Source: Phreatobacter aquaticus
Lineage (GTDB): Bacteria > Pseudomonadota > Alphaproteobacteria > Rhizobiales > Phreatobacteraceae
Reading direction: 5' to 3'
DNA: 64,000 nt
Assembly (NCBI RefSeq): GCF_005160265.1
Contig: NZ_CP039865.1
Coordinates: 954,828-1,018,827, forward strand
Positions 17,457-27,593 of this stretch are shown in pieces. The notes under the pieces are model-generated. The model had not been told where the DNA came from. It saw only the letters and a list, made by a program, of their open reading frames with translations, and did not search any database. A program made the position numbers and the translations under genes. Position 1 is the first letter of the stretch, and every line of letters begins with the position of its first letter.

Positions 17457-20189
17457 TCAATCCGCCGCTTCCGGCACAAGGATCTCGCGCTTGCCCGCGT
17501 GATTGGCGGCACCGACCAGACCTTCGCGCTCCATGCGCTCGATGAGCGAGGCCGCACGATTGTAGCCGATCTGCAACCGCCGCTGGATATAGGAGGTCGA
17601 GGCCTTCTTGTCGCGGATGACCACCTGCACCGCCCGGTCGTAGAGATCGGCGGGTTCGTCGCCAAAGGCGCCCTTGTCGAACACCGCGCCATCATCGCCG
17701 TCACCAGCGCCCTCGTCATCATCCGTCGTGACGGCGTCGAGATAGTCGGGCTGGCCCTGCATCTTCAGATGGGCGACGACGTGCTCGACCTCCTCGTCGG
17801 AGACGAACGGACCGTGAGTTCGGCTGATGCGGCCGCCGCCGGCCATGTAGAGCATGTCGCCGCGTCCGAGCAGCTGTTCGGCACCCTGCTCGCCAAGGAT
17901 GGTGCGGCTGTCGATCTTGGACGTCACCTGGAAGGAGATGCGGGTCGGGAAATTCGCCTTGATCGTGCCGGTGATGACATCGACCGAGGGTCGCTGCGTC
18001 GCCATGATCAGATGAATGCCGGCGGCGCGTGCCATCTGGGCAAGCCGCTGGATCGCGCCTTCGATATCCTTGCCGGCGACCATCATCAGGTCGGCCATTT
18101 CGTCGACGATGACCACGATATAGGGGATGGCATCGAGACCCATCTCCTCCTGCTCGTAGATCGCCTCGCCGGTCTCGCGGTCGAAGCCGGTCTGCACGGT
18201 ACGGGTCAGCACCTCGCCCTTGGCGCGGGCCTGTGCCATGCGCGCGTTGAAGCCATCGATGTTGCGCACACCGAGCTTCGACATTTTCTTGTAGCGCTCT
18301 TCCATCTCGCGGACGGCCCATTTGAGCGCCACGACGGCCTTCTTCGGATCCGTCACCACTGGGGTCAGCAGATGCGGAATGCCGTCATAGATGGAAAGTT
18401 CCAGCATCTTCGGATCGACCATGATCAGCCGGCACTGGGCCGGCGTGAGCCGGTAGAGCAGCGACAGGATCATGGTGTTGATGGCGACCGACTTGCCCGA
18501 GCCGGTGGTACCGGCGACCAGCAGATGCGGCATCTTGGCGAGATCGACGATGACCGGATCGCCACCAATGGTCTTGCCGAGAGCGATCGGCAGCTTCTCC
18601 TTGGCGGTGATGAAGTCCTGGCTCGACAGCATTTCGCGCAGCAGGACGTTCTCGCGCTTGGCGTTGGGCAGTTCGATGCCGATCGCATTGCGGCCGGCAA
18701 CCAGCGCGACGCGGGCGGATATTGCCGACATCGAGCGGGCAATGTCGTCGGCAAGTCCGATGACGCGGTTGGAACGCGTGCCGGGGGCCGGCTCCAGTTC
18801 ATAGAGCGTCACGACCGGGCCCGGCCGAACATTGATGATCTCGCCGCGCACGCCGAAATCGTCGAGGACGGCTGCCAGCGTCGTCGCGTTCTCCTGAAGC
18901 GCTTCCATCGACATGGACGGATGGCGCTCGGATGGCTTCGGCTCGGTCAACAGGTCGAGTGGCGGCAGTTCATAGGTGCCGGGCGCACCATCAGGCGGCG
19001 GCAGCGGCAATTTCTGCTGAATGGCGACCGGTCGCGGCGCAGGCGGCGGGGCGTGAATGCGGGGGCCCTGCTGCGGGACCGGCGGTCGCGCATCGACCTC
19101 GAACGGCGGCTCGTCGATCGCGTCGGGCTCGACCGGATCATAGCTGTGGTCGGGCGCAATCGGCGCCACGTGCTGCCCAGTAACATGCGGCTCGGTGACG
19201 GGCGGCTCGACAATGTCCGGGCGGCGATTGGTGACGGGCGCATGGTAGGTGCGCGGGTGCCGCTCGGGCTGAGCCTCCATCACCGGTTCGCGGCGCAGGC
19301 CCGTGACACGGGGACCGGCCGGCAGGGGCGCCTCGTCGGGCTCGGTGAAGAAGGCCTTGGCGCGGGCGGCAAGGCCGGGCGATGAGCGATCGTCCCCGGC
19401 GGCAACCGGGCGCGGTGCAACGCCCGCCGCCGCGCGAGCCTGGTCGGGCGCTTCCGACGCCATGCGACGAAGCTTCGCCTTGGCCGACAGGACCGAATGG
19501 GTAACAGCGCCCAACGTATTAGTCATCAGACCGCCGAAACGACCTGGTTCGTCTTCGTCGGACTGGTGACGGCGCACAGGCGCGATCACCGCGATGTCAG
19601 CCTCAAGCGTATCCTCCGCGGGGCGGATAAGGATGCCGGTCGCGATGGCAGCGACCACCAGACCGAGGAGCGTCATGCCGCTGCCGACGAAGAAGCGCGA
19701 CGCGCCATCCAGACGCCCCAGCACGGACGAGAGCACGGCAAGACCGCCATCGCCGATGACGCCGCCAATGCCGGTCGGCAGCGGCCAGCCGGCAGGAGCT
19801 GGAAGCGTTGCGGCTGCGACCGACAGCACCATGGCGGCGGCAATTCCGAGCGGAATGCGCAGGGCTTCGCGGTCAAAGGCACGGTTGCGCAGAAGACGCC
19901 AGCCCCAGGATGCGCTGACCGCCAGGAGCACGATGGCCGCAAGGCCGAAAAGCTGCATGAAAAGGTCGGCGAGAATCGCGCCTGGACGGCCGATCCAATT
20001 CTTGACCGGAGCGTTGCTGGCCTGGCTTAGCGACGGATCGCCTGCGGTCCATGTCAGCATGGCGATTGTGGCAATGGTCACGGCGGAGAGCACGCCCAAG
20101 CCGATGAGCTGGCCCATCTTGCGGCGCAACGCGCCCTTCAGTCCCTCGGGAAGCAGGGAAAGTCCGGTGTGCTGGCGCGCCACAGCCAT
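17457..20189 (-). CDS. ftsK: DNA translocase FtsK
   Basis: 910 residues from the ATG at 20189; the frame is open to 20261. Four or five N-terminal membrane helices (within about 1-185) anchor it at the septum. A Pro/Ala-rich linker (about 190-450) precedes the motor: Walker A GTTGSGKS near 560, Walker [12 protein letters not shown] near 693, and [26 protein letters not shown]. The C-terminal gamma winged helix ([27 protein letters not shown]) reads KOPS-like DNA sequences. It pumps chromosome termini across the division septum and activates XerCD. All parts are present and uninterrupted. Confidence 0.95.
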   Translation of the reverse strand: MAVARQHTGLSLLPEGLKGALRRKMGQLIGLGVLSAVTIATIAMLTWTAGDPSLSQASNAPVKNWIGRPGAILADLFMQLFGLAAIVLLAVSASWGWRLLRNRAFDREALRIPLGIAAAMVLSVAAATLPAPAGWPLPTGIGGVIGDGGLAVLSSVLGRLDGASRFFVGSGMTLLGLVVAAIATGILIRPAEDTLEADIAVIAPVRRHQSDEDEPGRFGGLMTNTLGAVTHSVLSAKAKLRRMASEAPDQARAAAGVAPRPVAAGDDRSSPGLAARAKAFFTEPDEAPLPAGPRVTGLRREPVMEAQPERHPRTYHAPVTNRRPDIVEPPVTEPHVTGQHVAPIAPDHSYDPVEPDAIDEPPFEVDARPPVPQQGPRIHAPPPAPRPVAIQQKLPLPPPDGAPGTYELPPLDLLTEPKPSERHPSMSMEALQENATTLAAVLDDFGVRGEIINVRPGPVVTLYELEPAPGTRSNRVIGLADDIARSMSAISARVALVAGRNAIGIELPNAKRENVLLREMLSSQDFITAKEKLPIALGKTIGGDPVIVDLAKMPHLLVAGTTGSGKSVAINTMILSLLYRLTPAQCRLIMVDPKMLELSIYDGIPHLLTPVVTDPKKAVVALKWAVREMEERYKKMSKLGVRNIDGFNARMAQARAKGEVLTRTVQTGFDRETGEAIYEQEEMGLDAIPYIVVIVDEMADLMMVAGKDIEGAIQRLAQMARAAGIHLIMATQRPSVDVITGTIKANFPTRISFQVTSKIDSRTILGEQGAEQLLGRGDMLYMAGGGRISRTHGPFVSDEEVEHVVAHLKMQGQPDYLDAVTTDDDEGAGDGDDGAVFDKGAFGDEPADLYDRAVQVVIRDKKASTSYIQRRLQIGYNRAASLIERMEREGLVGAANHAGKREILVPEAAD

Positions 20190-20354
20190 CTCGCTTGCAT
20201 CCTGATCAGGGGAGTGACCGCGCGGGAAAGTCCACGTCGCCGCAGACGCCCAGACGACCACCCGGTTCGTCGAGCGACCTTAGGCGGGCAACGGTTGACG
20301 GGGGATTAACCATCGCCCTTCCGCCCATTCAGCCAAGGCGCCGGCCCCAAAGAA

Positions 20355-20382
20355 AAACCCCGGCGATGGCTCGCCGGGGTTT
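20355..20382 (-). terminator. Intrinsic terminator of glnK-amtB
   Basis: AAACCCCGGCGA (20355-20366) pairs perfectly with TCGCCGGGGTTT (20371-20382) around a four-base loop. Read on the minus strand the stem is followed by a run of T, 24 bases after the amtB stop. It is a strong terminator. Confidence 0.88.
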
Positions 20383-20405
20383 GCAGGCTCCAAGAGTTTG
20401 GAGGA

Positions 20406-21899
20406 TCAGCTGTTGTAGGCGCGCTCGCCATGCTCGGCGAGGTCGAGACCCTCGCGCTCGCGGTCGGCGGTCACGCGCAGACCAACGATCACGTCGACGA
20501 TCTTGAACAGGATGAACGATCCGACACCCGACCAGACAAGGGTGAAGAGCACCGCCTTGACCTGCGCGAGAACCGCATCGGACAGCACATAGGCGCCGAC
20601 AGCCAGTTCGCCGGGCTTGGCTTCGTAATCCGGGATGCCAGCGCCGCCAAGGGCGGTGTTGACCAGGATGCCGGTGCCGATGGCGCCGATGATGCCGCCG
20701 ACGCAGTGGATGCCGAAGACATCCAGCGTGTCGTCGTAACCGAAGGCATTCTTCACCGTCGAGCAGAAGATGAAGCAGACACCGCCGGCAACGAGGCCGA
20801 GGATGATCGAGCCCATCGGGCCGGCAAAGCCGGCAGCCGGCGTGATCGCGACGAGGCCAGCAACCGCACCGGAGGCGGCGCCCAGCATCGACGGCTTGCC
20901 CTTCGCTGCCCATTCCACGAACAGCCAGGCGAGCGTGGCAGCGCCGGTTGCGACGAAGGTATTGATCGCAGCCATGGCGGCCGTGCCGTTGGCCTCGAGG
21001 TTGGAACCGGCGTTGAAGCCGAACCAGCCGACCCAGAGAAGGGCAGCGCCGATCAGCGTCATCACCAGCGAGTGGGGAGGCATCAGCTCCTTGCCGTAGC
21101 CGATGCGCTTGCCGATGACGAGGCAGCCCACCAGACCGGCAATACCGGCGTTGATGTGAACGACAGTGCCGCCCGCGAAGTCGAGAGCGCCCCACTGGAA
21201 CAGCATGCCGGCATCAGCCTTCACTGCGTCGAGCTTGGCCTGCGCTGCAGCCTTGGCGGCGGCATCGGTGCCGGCGGCGGCAAGCGCCTTGGCAGCATCG
21301 CCGATCGCGTCGGGGCCGGCCCAGTACCAGACCATATGGGCCATCGGGAAGTAGATGACGGTGACCCAGAGAACGACGAAGAGCAGCAGCGCCGAGAACT
21401 TCACGCGCTCGGCGAAGGCGCCGACGATGAGGGCCGGCGTGATGCAGGCAAACGTCATCTGGAACAGGATATAGGCGAATTCCGGAATGACGACGCCGTT
21501 GGAGAAGGTCGCGGCGGTCGAATTGGTGTCGACGCCCATCAGGAAGGCCTTGGAGAAGCCGCCGACGAAGCTGTTGAGACCGCCACCCGAGGTGAACGAC
21601 AGCGAGTAGCCGTAGGTCACATAGATGATCGAGACCAGGGCGACGATGACGAACACCTGGGTCAGAACCGACAGCATGTTCTTGGTGCGGACGAGGCCGC
21701 CATAGAACAGCGCGAGGCCCGGGATGGTCATCATCAGAACGAGATACGAAGACACCAGAACAAAGGCCGTGTCGCCGGAATTGGGCTTCGGCGGGGTCGG
21801 CGCCGGCGTCTGGGCGAGAACCGGATCAATCAGGAAAGCGGCAGCTGCCAACAGCGCAAGCGCCGCGAGCCCCCACCGGGAAAGGAACGACTTGGTCAT
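20406..21899 (-). CDS. amtB: Ammonium transporter AmtB
   Basis: 497 residues. An N-terminal signal-like helix (to about 30) is followed by eleven membrane helices with the family motifs GLALFYGGLVRTKN, DFAGGTVVHINAGIAGLVG and GVFGIHCVGGIIGAI (here DVFGIHCVGG), including the twin-His pore residues in VHIN and GIHC. It conducts ammonium into the cytoplasm. It lies 42 bp after glnK, the classic pair in which GlnK plugs the channel under nitrogen sufficiency. An Ala/Lys-rich insertion of about 35 residues (near 205-240, AAAGTDAAAKAAAQAKLDA) lengthens one extramembrane loop compared with E. coli AmtB. Confidence 0.95.
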   Translation of the reverse strand: MTKSFLSRWGLAALALLAAAAFLIDPVLAQTPAPTPPKPNSGDTAFVLVSSYLVLMMTIPGLALFYGGLVRTKNMLSVLTQVFVIVALVSIIYVTYGYSLSFTSGGGLNSFVGGFSKAFLMGVDTNSTAATFSNGVVIPEFAYILFQMTFACITPALIVGAFAERVKFSALLLFVVLWVTVIYFPMAHMVWYWAGPDAIGDAAKALAAAGTDAAAKAAAQAKLDAVKADAGMLFQWGALDFAGGTVVHINAGIAGLVGCLVIGKRIGYGKELMPPHSLVMTLIGAALLWVGWFGFNAGSNLEANGTAAMAAINTFVATGAATLAWLFVEWAAKGKPSMLGAASGAVAGLVAITPAAGFAGPMGSIILGLVAGGVCFIFCSTVKNAFGYDDTLDVFGIHCVGGIIGAIGTGILVNTALGGAGIPDYEAKPGELAVGAYVLSDAVLAQVKAVLFTLVWSGVGSFILFKIVDVIVGLRVTADREREGLDLAEHGERAYNS

Positions 21900-21941
21900 A
21901 TGGAGGTACTCCGGAAGGATGTCAGGGCAGGATTCGCGAGG

Positions 21942-22391
<450 letters not shown>

Positions 22392-22540
22392 TCAAGTCGC
22401 GTGCCATCTCACCCAGCGCCTTGAAATCACGAGGATTTCGGCTCGAGTCGCTGTTCCCGGGGCCGGATGCCGCAGGGTTTCATCCCCGCAAGACGATCGA
22501 TCCACGAGAGTCGCTTAATTATTGGGCATGAGACAGAGGG

Positions 22541-22556
22541 TGCGGCAAATGCGCCA
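22541..22556 (-). promoter_or_regulatory. Possible sigma-54 promoter upstream of glnK
   Basis: The minus strand reads TGGCGC-ATTTG-CCGCA, keeping the invariant GG-N10-GC spacing and five of six -24 bases but only part of the -12 box. It would give a leader of about 250 nt. glnK-amtB is usually NtrC/sigma-54 controlled, so the site is plausible but weak. Confidence 0.3.
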
Positions 22557-22565
22557 CGCAAATGC
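22545..22565. repeat. Tandem GCAAATGC repeat upstream of glnK
   Basis: GCAAATGC occurs at 22545-22552 and 22558-22565, a 13-base period, embedded in CGGCAAATGCG and CGCAAATGCCG. It overlaps the sigma-54 candidate and could be an activator site or the remnant of a tesB terminator stem. Confidence 0.45.
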
Positions 22566-22578
22566 CGCGATTTATTGC

Positions 22579-23463
22579 CTATTTTTGTGGCACATCGTCC
22601 GGTGGCCGAACATCCCTGACCACCCCCTCCTGCGCGACCGACGCCACCAAGGTGCCATCGCGCGTATAGATCGAGCCCCGGGAGAAGCCGCGCCCCCGCT
22701 GCGCTGACGGGGAATCATGGGCGTAGAGCAGCCAGTCATCCGCCCGGAAAGGCCGGTGGAACCACAACGCATGGTCGAGACTGGCCGCCTGGATCGAGCC
22801 ATCGAACAAGGTTCGTCCGTGAGGCACCATTGCGGCATCGAGCAATGTCATATCGGTCGCATAGGCCAGCACGCAGCGATGAACAATCGGATCGTCAGGG
22901 AGGGGTCCTGTCGTCTTGATCCAGACATTGAAACGGCCCTCAGGCTGTTTCTGACCGAGATAGCGTTCGAACTCGACCGGCCTCATCTCGATGGGACGAT
23001 CCATCTCGAAGTAGGACCGCATGGTCTCCGGCATGCTGTCGCGCCACCGGCCGTTGACATCGGAATCCGGCGCCAGATCCTCCGGCGGTGGCACGTCGGG
23101 CATGCCGAACTGGTGATCGAAGCTCCCCTCCTCCTCGATGTGGAACGAGGCGGACAAGGCAAAGATCGGAGCACCGTGCTGGATCGCAAGGACGCGGCGG
23201 GTCGAGTAGCTGCGACCGTCGCGGACCCGCTCGACATTGTAGATTATCGGCGTCTTGGGATCGCCCGGCAGGATGAAATAGGCGTGCAGAGAATGGGGGT
23301 TCCGGTTTTCCACTGTACGGCATGCGGCGACCAGCGCCTGCCCGATCACTTGCCCCCCATAGACCCGCTGCCAGCGCGATTGCGGGCTCTGGCCGCGGAA
23401 GAGGTTCACCTCCAGCCGTTCGAGATCGAGGATCGACAGAAGGCCCTGGACGGCTGACGACAT
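22579..23463 (-). CDS. tesB: Acyl-CoA thioesterase II
   Basis: 294 residues from the ATG at 23463, which aligns with the normal N-terminus (MSSAVQGLLSILDLERLEVNLFRGQS); an ATG at 23487 is an alternative. It has two hot-dog domains: GGQVIGQALVAA in the first, and in the second ASLDHALWFHRPFRADDWLLY with the catalytic Asp of SLDH, followed by SAQRGRGFSRGSIYTRDG. It hydrolyses medium- to long-chain acyl-CoA to free acid and CoA in the cytoplasm. It follows the PotI-like permease gene by 56 bp on the same strand, with no convincing terminator between, so read-through from the transport operon is possible. Confidence 0.95.
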   Translation of the reverse strand: MSSAVQGLLSILDLERLEVNLFRGQSPQSRWQRVYGGQVIGQALVAACRTVENRNPHSLHAYFILPGDPKTPIIYNVERVRDGRSYSTRRVLAIQHGAPIFALSASFHIEEEGSFDHQFGMPDVPPPEDLAPDSDVNGRWRDSMPETMRSYFEMDRPIEMRPVEFERYLGQKQPEGRFNVWIKTTGPLPDDPIVHRCVLAYATDMTLLDAAMVPHGRTLFDGSIQAASLDHALWFHRPFRADDWLLYAHDSPSAQRGRGFSRGSIYTRDGTLVASVAQEGVVRDVRPPDDVPQK

Positions 23464-23519
23464 GGCGGAAATCCCTGCGACGGACATGAGCCATCACGAA
23501 CACCGCCCGCGTGCAGCGG

Positions 23520-24329
23520 TCAATCCGGCTGCCCGGTTCTTTGATCCGCAAGAGCTGCGCGCTTGGTCGCGAGCGACGAGCCGATGACCAGAACAGCGAC
23601 AATGCCGATCATGATCGTACAGATCGCGTTGATCTCCGGCGTCACGCCAAGGCGCACCTGGCTGTAGATGCGCATCGGGAGCGTCGTGGCGCCAGGCCCC
23701 GTGGTGAAGCTCGCAATGACCAGATCATCCAGCGACAGCGTGAAGGCCAACAGGAAGCCCGCGATGACCCCCGGCGCGATAAGCGGCAGGGTGATACGGC
23801 GGAACACCTGAAATGGCGCGGCGCCGAGGTCGGCGGCGGCTTCTTCCAGCGACCGGTCAAGCGTGACAAGACGCGACTGGACGACCACTGCCACAAAACC
23901 GGCTGTGAAGGTCGCGTGGGCCACCGTCACCGTCCAGAAGCCACGATCGATGCCCAGCGCCACAAACAGCAGCAGAAGCGACAGCCCGGTGATCACTTCC
24001 GGCATCACCAGCGGCGCATAGACCATGCCGGAGAACAGGATACGGCCACGAAACCGGGCGTAGCGGTTGAGGGCGAGTGCCGCGAAGGTGCCGATGACCG
24101 TGGCAAGCGTAGCCGAGGCCAGGCCAACCTTCACCGTCATCCAGCCCGCGTCGAGCAATTGCCGGTTCTCCAGGATCGCCCCGTACCAGCGGGTCGAGAA
24201 CCCTCCCCAGACGGTCACCAGTTGGCTCGCATTGAACGAGAACACGATGAGGATGACGATCGGCAGGTAGAGGAACGCGAAGCCGAAGGTCAGCGCGGTC
24301 GCGTCGATCAGGCGGGATCCGCGCGTCAT
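23520..24329 (-). CDS. ABC transporter permease, polyamine type (PotI/PotC-like)
   Basis: 269 residues from the ATG at 24329, overlapping the preceding permease stop as ATGA. Six membrane helices, beginning at TFGFAFLYLPIVILIVFSFN. The binding-protein-dependent transport (EAA) loop reads SLEEAAADLGAAPFQVFRRITLPLIAPG near residue 175. With the genes upstream it completes a PotFGHI-like importer for polyamines or a related cation. Family firm, substrate inferred. Confidence 0.9.
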   Translation of the reverse strand: MTRGSRLIDATALTFGFAFLYLPIVILIVFSFNASQLVTVWGGFSTRWYGAILENRQLLDAGWMTVKVGLASATLATVIGTFAALALNRYARFRGRILFSGMVYAPLVMPEVITGLSLLLLFVALGIDRGFWTVTVAHATFTAGFVAVVVQSRLVTLDRSLEEAAADLGAAPFQVFRRITLPLIAPGVIAGFLLAFTLSLDDLVIASFTTGPGATTLPMRIYSQVRLGVTPEINAICTIMIGIVAVLVIGSSLATKRAALADQRTGQPD

Positions 24330-25237
24330 CGCCGGCTCTCGATCTGGCGGGCCTGAAGATGCTGGTAGACCATGATCGGACCGACCAGCACGACAAGCAG
24401 CAGGATGGCGACGCTGGACGCCACCGGCCAGTCGCGGTTGGAGAAGAACTCCGTCCACAGCGTCTTGCCGATCATCAGCGTGTCAGATCCGCCGAGCAGG
24501 TCCGGGATCACGACTTCGCCGACGATCGGGATGAAGCAGAGGAAGCATCCCGCGGCAATGCCGGGAAGCGTCAGCGGCACGGTGATGCGCCAGAACGCCC
24601 GCCAGGGCGGGCAGCCGAGATCGCCCGCCGCCTCCAGCAATGTCCGGTCGAGCCGTTCGAGCGCGGCATAGAGCGGCAGAACCATGAACGGCAGATAGGA
24701 ATAGACGACGCCCACCAGCACGGCCGCCTCGGTATTGGCGATCTGCAGCCGCTCGGAGATGAGACCCACAGCCAGCAGAACCTCATTGAGCAGGCCCTCG
24801 GGCTTCAGGATGCCGATCCAGGCATAGATGCGGATCAGAAAGCTGGTCCAGAACGGCAGGATCACCGCCATCACGAGCAACGGCCGGATGCCGGCGCTCG
24901 CCCGTGCCATCGCATGCGCCATCGGATAGCCGATGATCAGCAGGATCAGGGTGCCGGTTGCGGCGATGCGGAGCGAAGTCAGGAACGCATCGATATAGAG
25001 GCTATCTCCGAGGACCACGGCATAATTGTCCGACGATAGCTCTCGCGCCTTGTCGAGCCAGCCGGACCATCCGTCGCCCCAGCCGAAGTTCGGCACATAG
25101 GGCGGCACGGCGGTCGCGACCTGAGACAGGGACATCTTCGCCACGATGCCGAACGGCACGAGGAAGAACAGCACCAGCCAGAGGTAAGGAATGAGGATGG
25201 TGATGCGGCGCGCGGCGCGGTCGGACATCGTTGTCAC
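24326..25237 (-). CDS. ABC transporter permease, polyamine type (PotH/PotB-like)
   Basis: 303 residues from the GTG at 25237, which overlaps the ATPase stop (GTGA); an ATG at 25228 is also possible. Six membrane helices with a long first periplasmic loop (about 40-80). EAA loop: TLLEAAGDLGCPPWRAFWRITVPLTLPG near 205-232. It forms the heterodimeric channel with the next permease. Confidence 0.9.
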   Translation of the reverse strand: MTTMSDRAARRITILIPYLWLVLFFLVPFGIVAKMSLSQVATAVPPYVPNFGWGDGWSGWLDKARELSSDNYAVVLGDSLYIDAFLTSLRIAATGTLILLIIGYPMAHAMARASAGIRPLLVMAVILPFWTSFLIRIYAWIGILKPEGLLNEVLLAVGLISERLQIANTEAAVLVGVVYSYLPFMVLPLYAALERLDRTLLEAAGDLGCPPWRAFWRITVPLTLPGIAAGCFLCFIPIVGEVVIPDLLGGSDTLMIGKTLWTEFFSNRDWPVASSVAILLLVVLVGPIMVYQHLQARQIESRR

Positions 25238-26379
25238 CGCGTCAGCAGGATGAGGGCTTCGGGCGCAACGACCAGGCGCACCGTCTCGCCGGCAACGATC
25301 GGCTGGTCGGAGAGCCGCGTCACATTGGCGACCGCCGCGCGCAGCGTCTGACCTGACGTCTCGACAACGTAAGTGGACCAGTCGCCGAGATAGCCGACAT
25401 CGCGGACCTGGCCCGGCAAGACGATCCGCCCACCGGCGATCGGCTCAGCTCCGCGGACGAGCCGTGTCTTCTCCGGACGCCAAGCCACCGCCACCCGATG
25501 ACCCACCGCGACCGCCTCGGCGCACTCCAGCGCGATGTCGCCGGCAAGTTCGGTCGACACCGTCACCCTGCGCCCATCGACCGCGGCGACCAGACCCTCG
25601 ACCATGTTGATGTCACCAATGCAGCCGGCAACATAACGGCTCGCCGGCTGTTCGTAGATGATCCGGGGTGGCGCCACCTGGACAACGCGCCCCTTGTCCA
25701 TAACGGCGATGCGGCTCGCCATGGAGATGGCTTCATCCTGATCATGGGTGACGATGACGAAGGTCATGCCCAGGCGCTCCTTCAGCGCCACCAGCTCGAA
25801 CTGCGTCTCTTCACGCAGCTTGCGGTCGAGCGCGCCCAGAGGCTCGTCGAGCAGGAGCACCTTCGGACGCTTCACCAGCGCTCGGGCCAGCGCGACGCGC
25901 TGGCGCTGGCCGCCTGAGAGCTGATGTGGCTTTCGGCTGGCATAGGCATCGAGCCGCACGAGGGTCAGCATGGCCGCGACCCGATCGCGGATCTCGTCGC
26001 GGCCAATGCCATCCATTTCCAGTCCGAAGGCGACGTTCTTCTCCACGCTCATATGCGGAAAGAGTGCATAGGACTGGAACATCATGTTCACCGGCCGCTG
26101 GTGCGGCGGAACGCCGGCGAGATCGTTCCCGGCCAGAAGCACGCGGCCTTCGGTCGGCGTTTCGAAACCTGCGAGCAGGCGCATGAGCGTGCTCTTGCCG
26201 CAGCCCGACGGCCCAAGAAGGGCGAAGAACTCCCGCTCATGAATAGAGAGCGACAGGCCATCGACGGCTGTTTCGGATCCAAAGCGTTTGGTGACACGAT
26301 CGAAGGTCACCAGCGGCAGAACCGACGGATCATCCCAGGGTGAAGGCGCGACGGGGGCGGCGGACTGAGATGCGTTCAC
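25234..26379 (-). CDS. ABC transporter ATP-binding protein, polyamine type (PotA/PotG-like)
   Basis: 381 residues from a GTG at 26379, 14 bases after the binding-protein gene. Walker A GPSGCGKST, Q-loop MMFQSYALFPHMSVEKNVAFGLEMDG, signature LSGGQRQR, Walker B VLLLDEPLGALD, H-loop VTHD. The C-terminal TOBE-type regulatory domain starts near residue 290 (VAWRPEKTRL). It powers the PotH/PotI-like channel. The N-terminus has a 20-residue Ser/Pro-rich extension. Confidence 0.93.
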   Translation of the reverse strand: MNASQSAAPVAPSPWDDPSVLPLVTFDRVTKRFGSETAVDGLSLSIHEREFFALLGPSGCGKSTLMRLLAGFETPTEGRVLLAGNDLAGVPPHQRPVNMMFQSYALFPHMSVEKNVAFGLEMDGIGRDEIRDRVAAMLTLVRLDAYASRKPHQLSGGQRQRVALARALVKRPKVLLLDEPLGALDRKLREETQFELVALKERLGMTFVIVTHDQDEAISMASRIAVMDKGRVVQVAPPRIIYEQPASRYVAGCIGDINMVEGLVAAVDGRRVTVSTELAGDIALECAEAVAVGHRVAVAWRPEKTRLVRGAEPIAGGRIVLPGQVRDVGYLGDWSTYVVETSGQTLRAAVANVTRLSDQPIVAGETVRLVVAPEALILLTR

Positions 26380-26393
26380 GGTCGCGCGCAGCC

Positions 26394-27506
26394 TCAGCGT
26401 CCGGTCTTCGCGCGGGTCCAGGCGCGCGTAATGGTCCGCTGCAGGCGCGCATCCGGGCTGGTCACCGTGAACAGCCGCGCGATCACCGCATCCGGCGGAT
26501 AGACGGAAGGATTGTCGCGCACGGCCGGCGCGACCAGCGGGCGCGCGGCGAGATTGCCGCTGGCATAGGACACGAAGCTCGCGATCTTCGCGATCACCTC
26601 CGGCCGCATCAGGTAATTGATGAAGGCGTGGGCGAGATCGGCATTCGGCGCATCGGCGGGGATCGCCATCTGGTCGAACCACATCTGCGCGCCTTCCTTC
26701 GGAATGACATACTGGATGTCGATCCCGTTATTGGCCTCTTGCGCCCGCTTCTGAGCCTGGAAGATGTCGCCCGAATAGCCAACGACCAGGCAGATATCGC
26801 CGTTGGCGAGCGCCGAAATGTACTCGGACGAATGGAACTTGGTGACCAGCGACCGCAAGATCTGGACATGGGCGGCGGCGGCCTCCCAGTCTTCCGGCTT
26901 CTTGGAATTGGGATCGCGGCCGAGATAGCGCATCACCGAGGGGAGGAAGTCCTCGGCCGTGTCGAGGAAATGAATGCCGCAATCCTTGAAGCGCTTCAGC
27001 GTGTCGAAATCGAAGGCGAGCTTCCAGGAATCGAGCGGCGCATCGGGCATGCGCTCGCGGATCTTCGCGGCATTGTAGCCAATCCCGGTCGTGCCCCAGA
27101 GATAGTTGACCGAATAGGCATTGCCCGGATCATAGGCGGCGATCCGCCGCTGGATGTCCGGCCACATGTTGGAGAGGTTCGGGATCTTTGCCGGATCCAG
27201 CCGCTGGTGCACATTGGCCGCGATCTGGCGCGACAGGAACGGCGCAGACGGCACCACGATGTCATAACCGGTCCGTCCGGCCAGCAGGCGGGTCTCCAGC
27301 ACCTCGTTGGAATCATAGGTGTCGTAGATGACCTTGGCGTTGAACTCGCGCTCGAAGTCGCGCAGCACCTGCTCGTCGATATAGTTCGACCAGTTGAAGA
27401 TCCGGAGCTCGCGCGGCGCCTGAGCCTGAACGGGTGACACAGCCCAAAGGCCAGCGCACGCCGCCAGAGCCATTGCGCCTCGCTTCACCGCGTCAACCAT
27501 CGTCAT
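26394..27506 (-). CDS. Periplasmic polyamine-type substrate-binding protein (PotF-like)
   Basis: 370 residues. A Sec signal peptide ends at VQAQA near 30. The mature start LRIFNWSNYIDEQVLRDFEREFNAKVIYDTYDSNE is the PotF/PotD hallmark (WSNYID), and MWFDQMAIPADAPN with YVIPKEGAQ are the later ligand-side motifs. Putrescine or spermidine are the usual ligands. A homospermidine synthase gene lies 9 kb away, which supports a polyamine role. It starts 87 bp after the amidohydrolase gene on the same strand. Confidence 0.92.
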   Translation of the reverse strand: MTMVDAVKRGAMALAACAGLWAVSPVQAQAPRELRIFNWSNYIDEQVLRDFEREFNAKVIYDTYDSNEVLETRLLAGRTGYDIVVPSAPFLSRQIAANVHQRLDPAKIPNLSNMWPDIQRRIAAYDPGNAYSVNYLWGTTGIGYNAAKIRERMPDAPLDSWKLAFDFDTLKRFKDCGIHFLDTAEDFLPSVMRYLGRDPNSKKPEDWEAAAAHVQILRSLVTKFHSSEYISALANGDICLVVGYSGDIFQAQKRAQEANNGIDIQYVIPKEGAQMWFDQMAIPADAPNADLAHAFINYLMRPEVIAKIASFVSYASGNLAARPLVAPAVRDNPSVYPPDAVIARLFTVTSPDARLQRTITRAWTRAKTGR

Positions 27507-27593
27507 GTCGATCCAAGCCCCCTTGTCCGGCGGAGGCGACCATGCCTTGCCTGCTGCTGATTTCCAAGAGGCGGTGTGACGGCCCCTGCCCGC

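Noticed and set aside
17499-19385. A 628-codon plus-strand frame opposite ftsK
   Set aside because: Antisense shadow of the FtsK motor and linker; no recognisable motifs.
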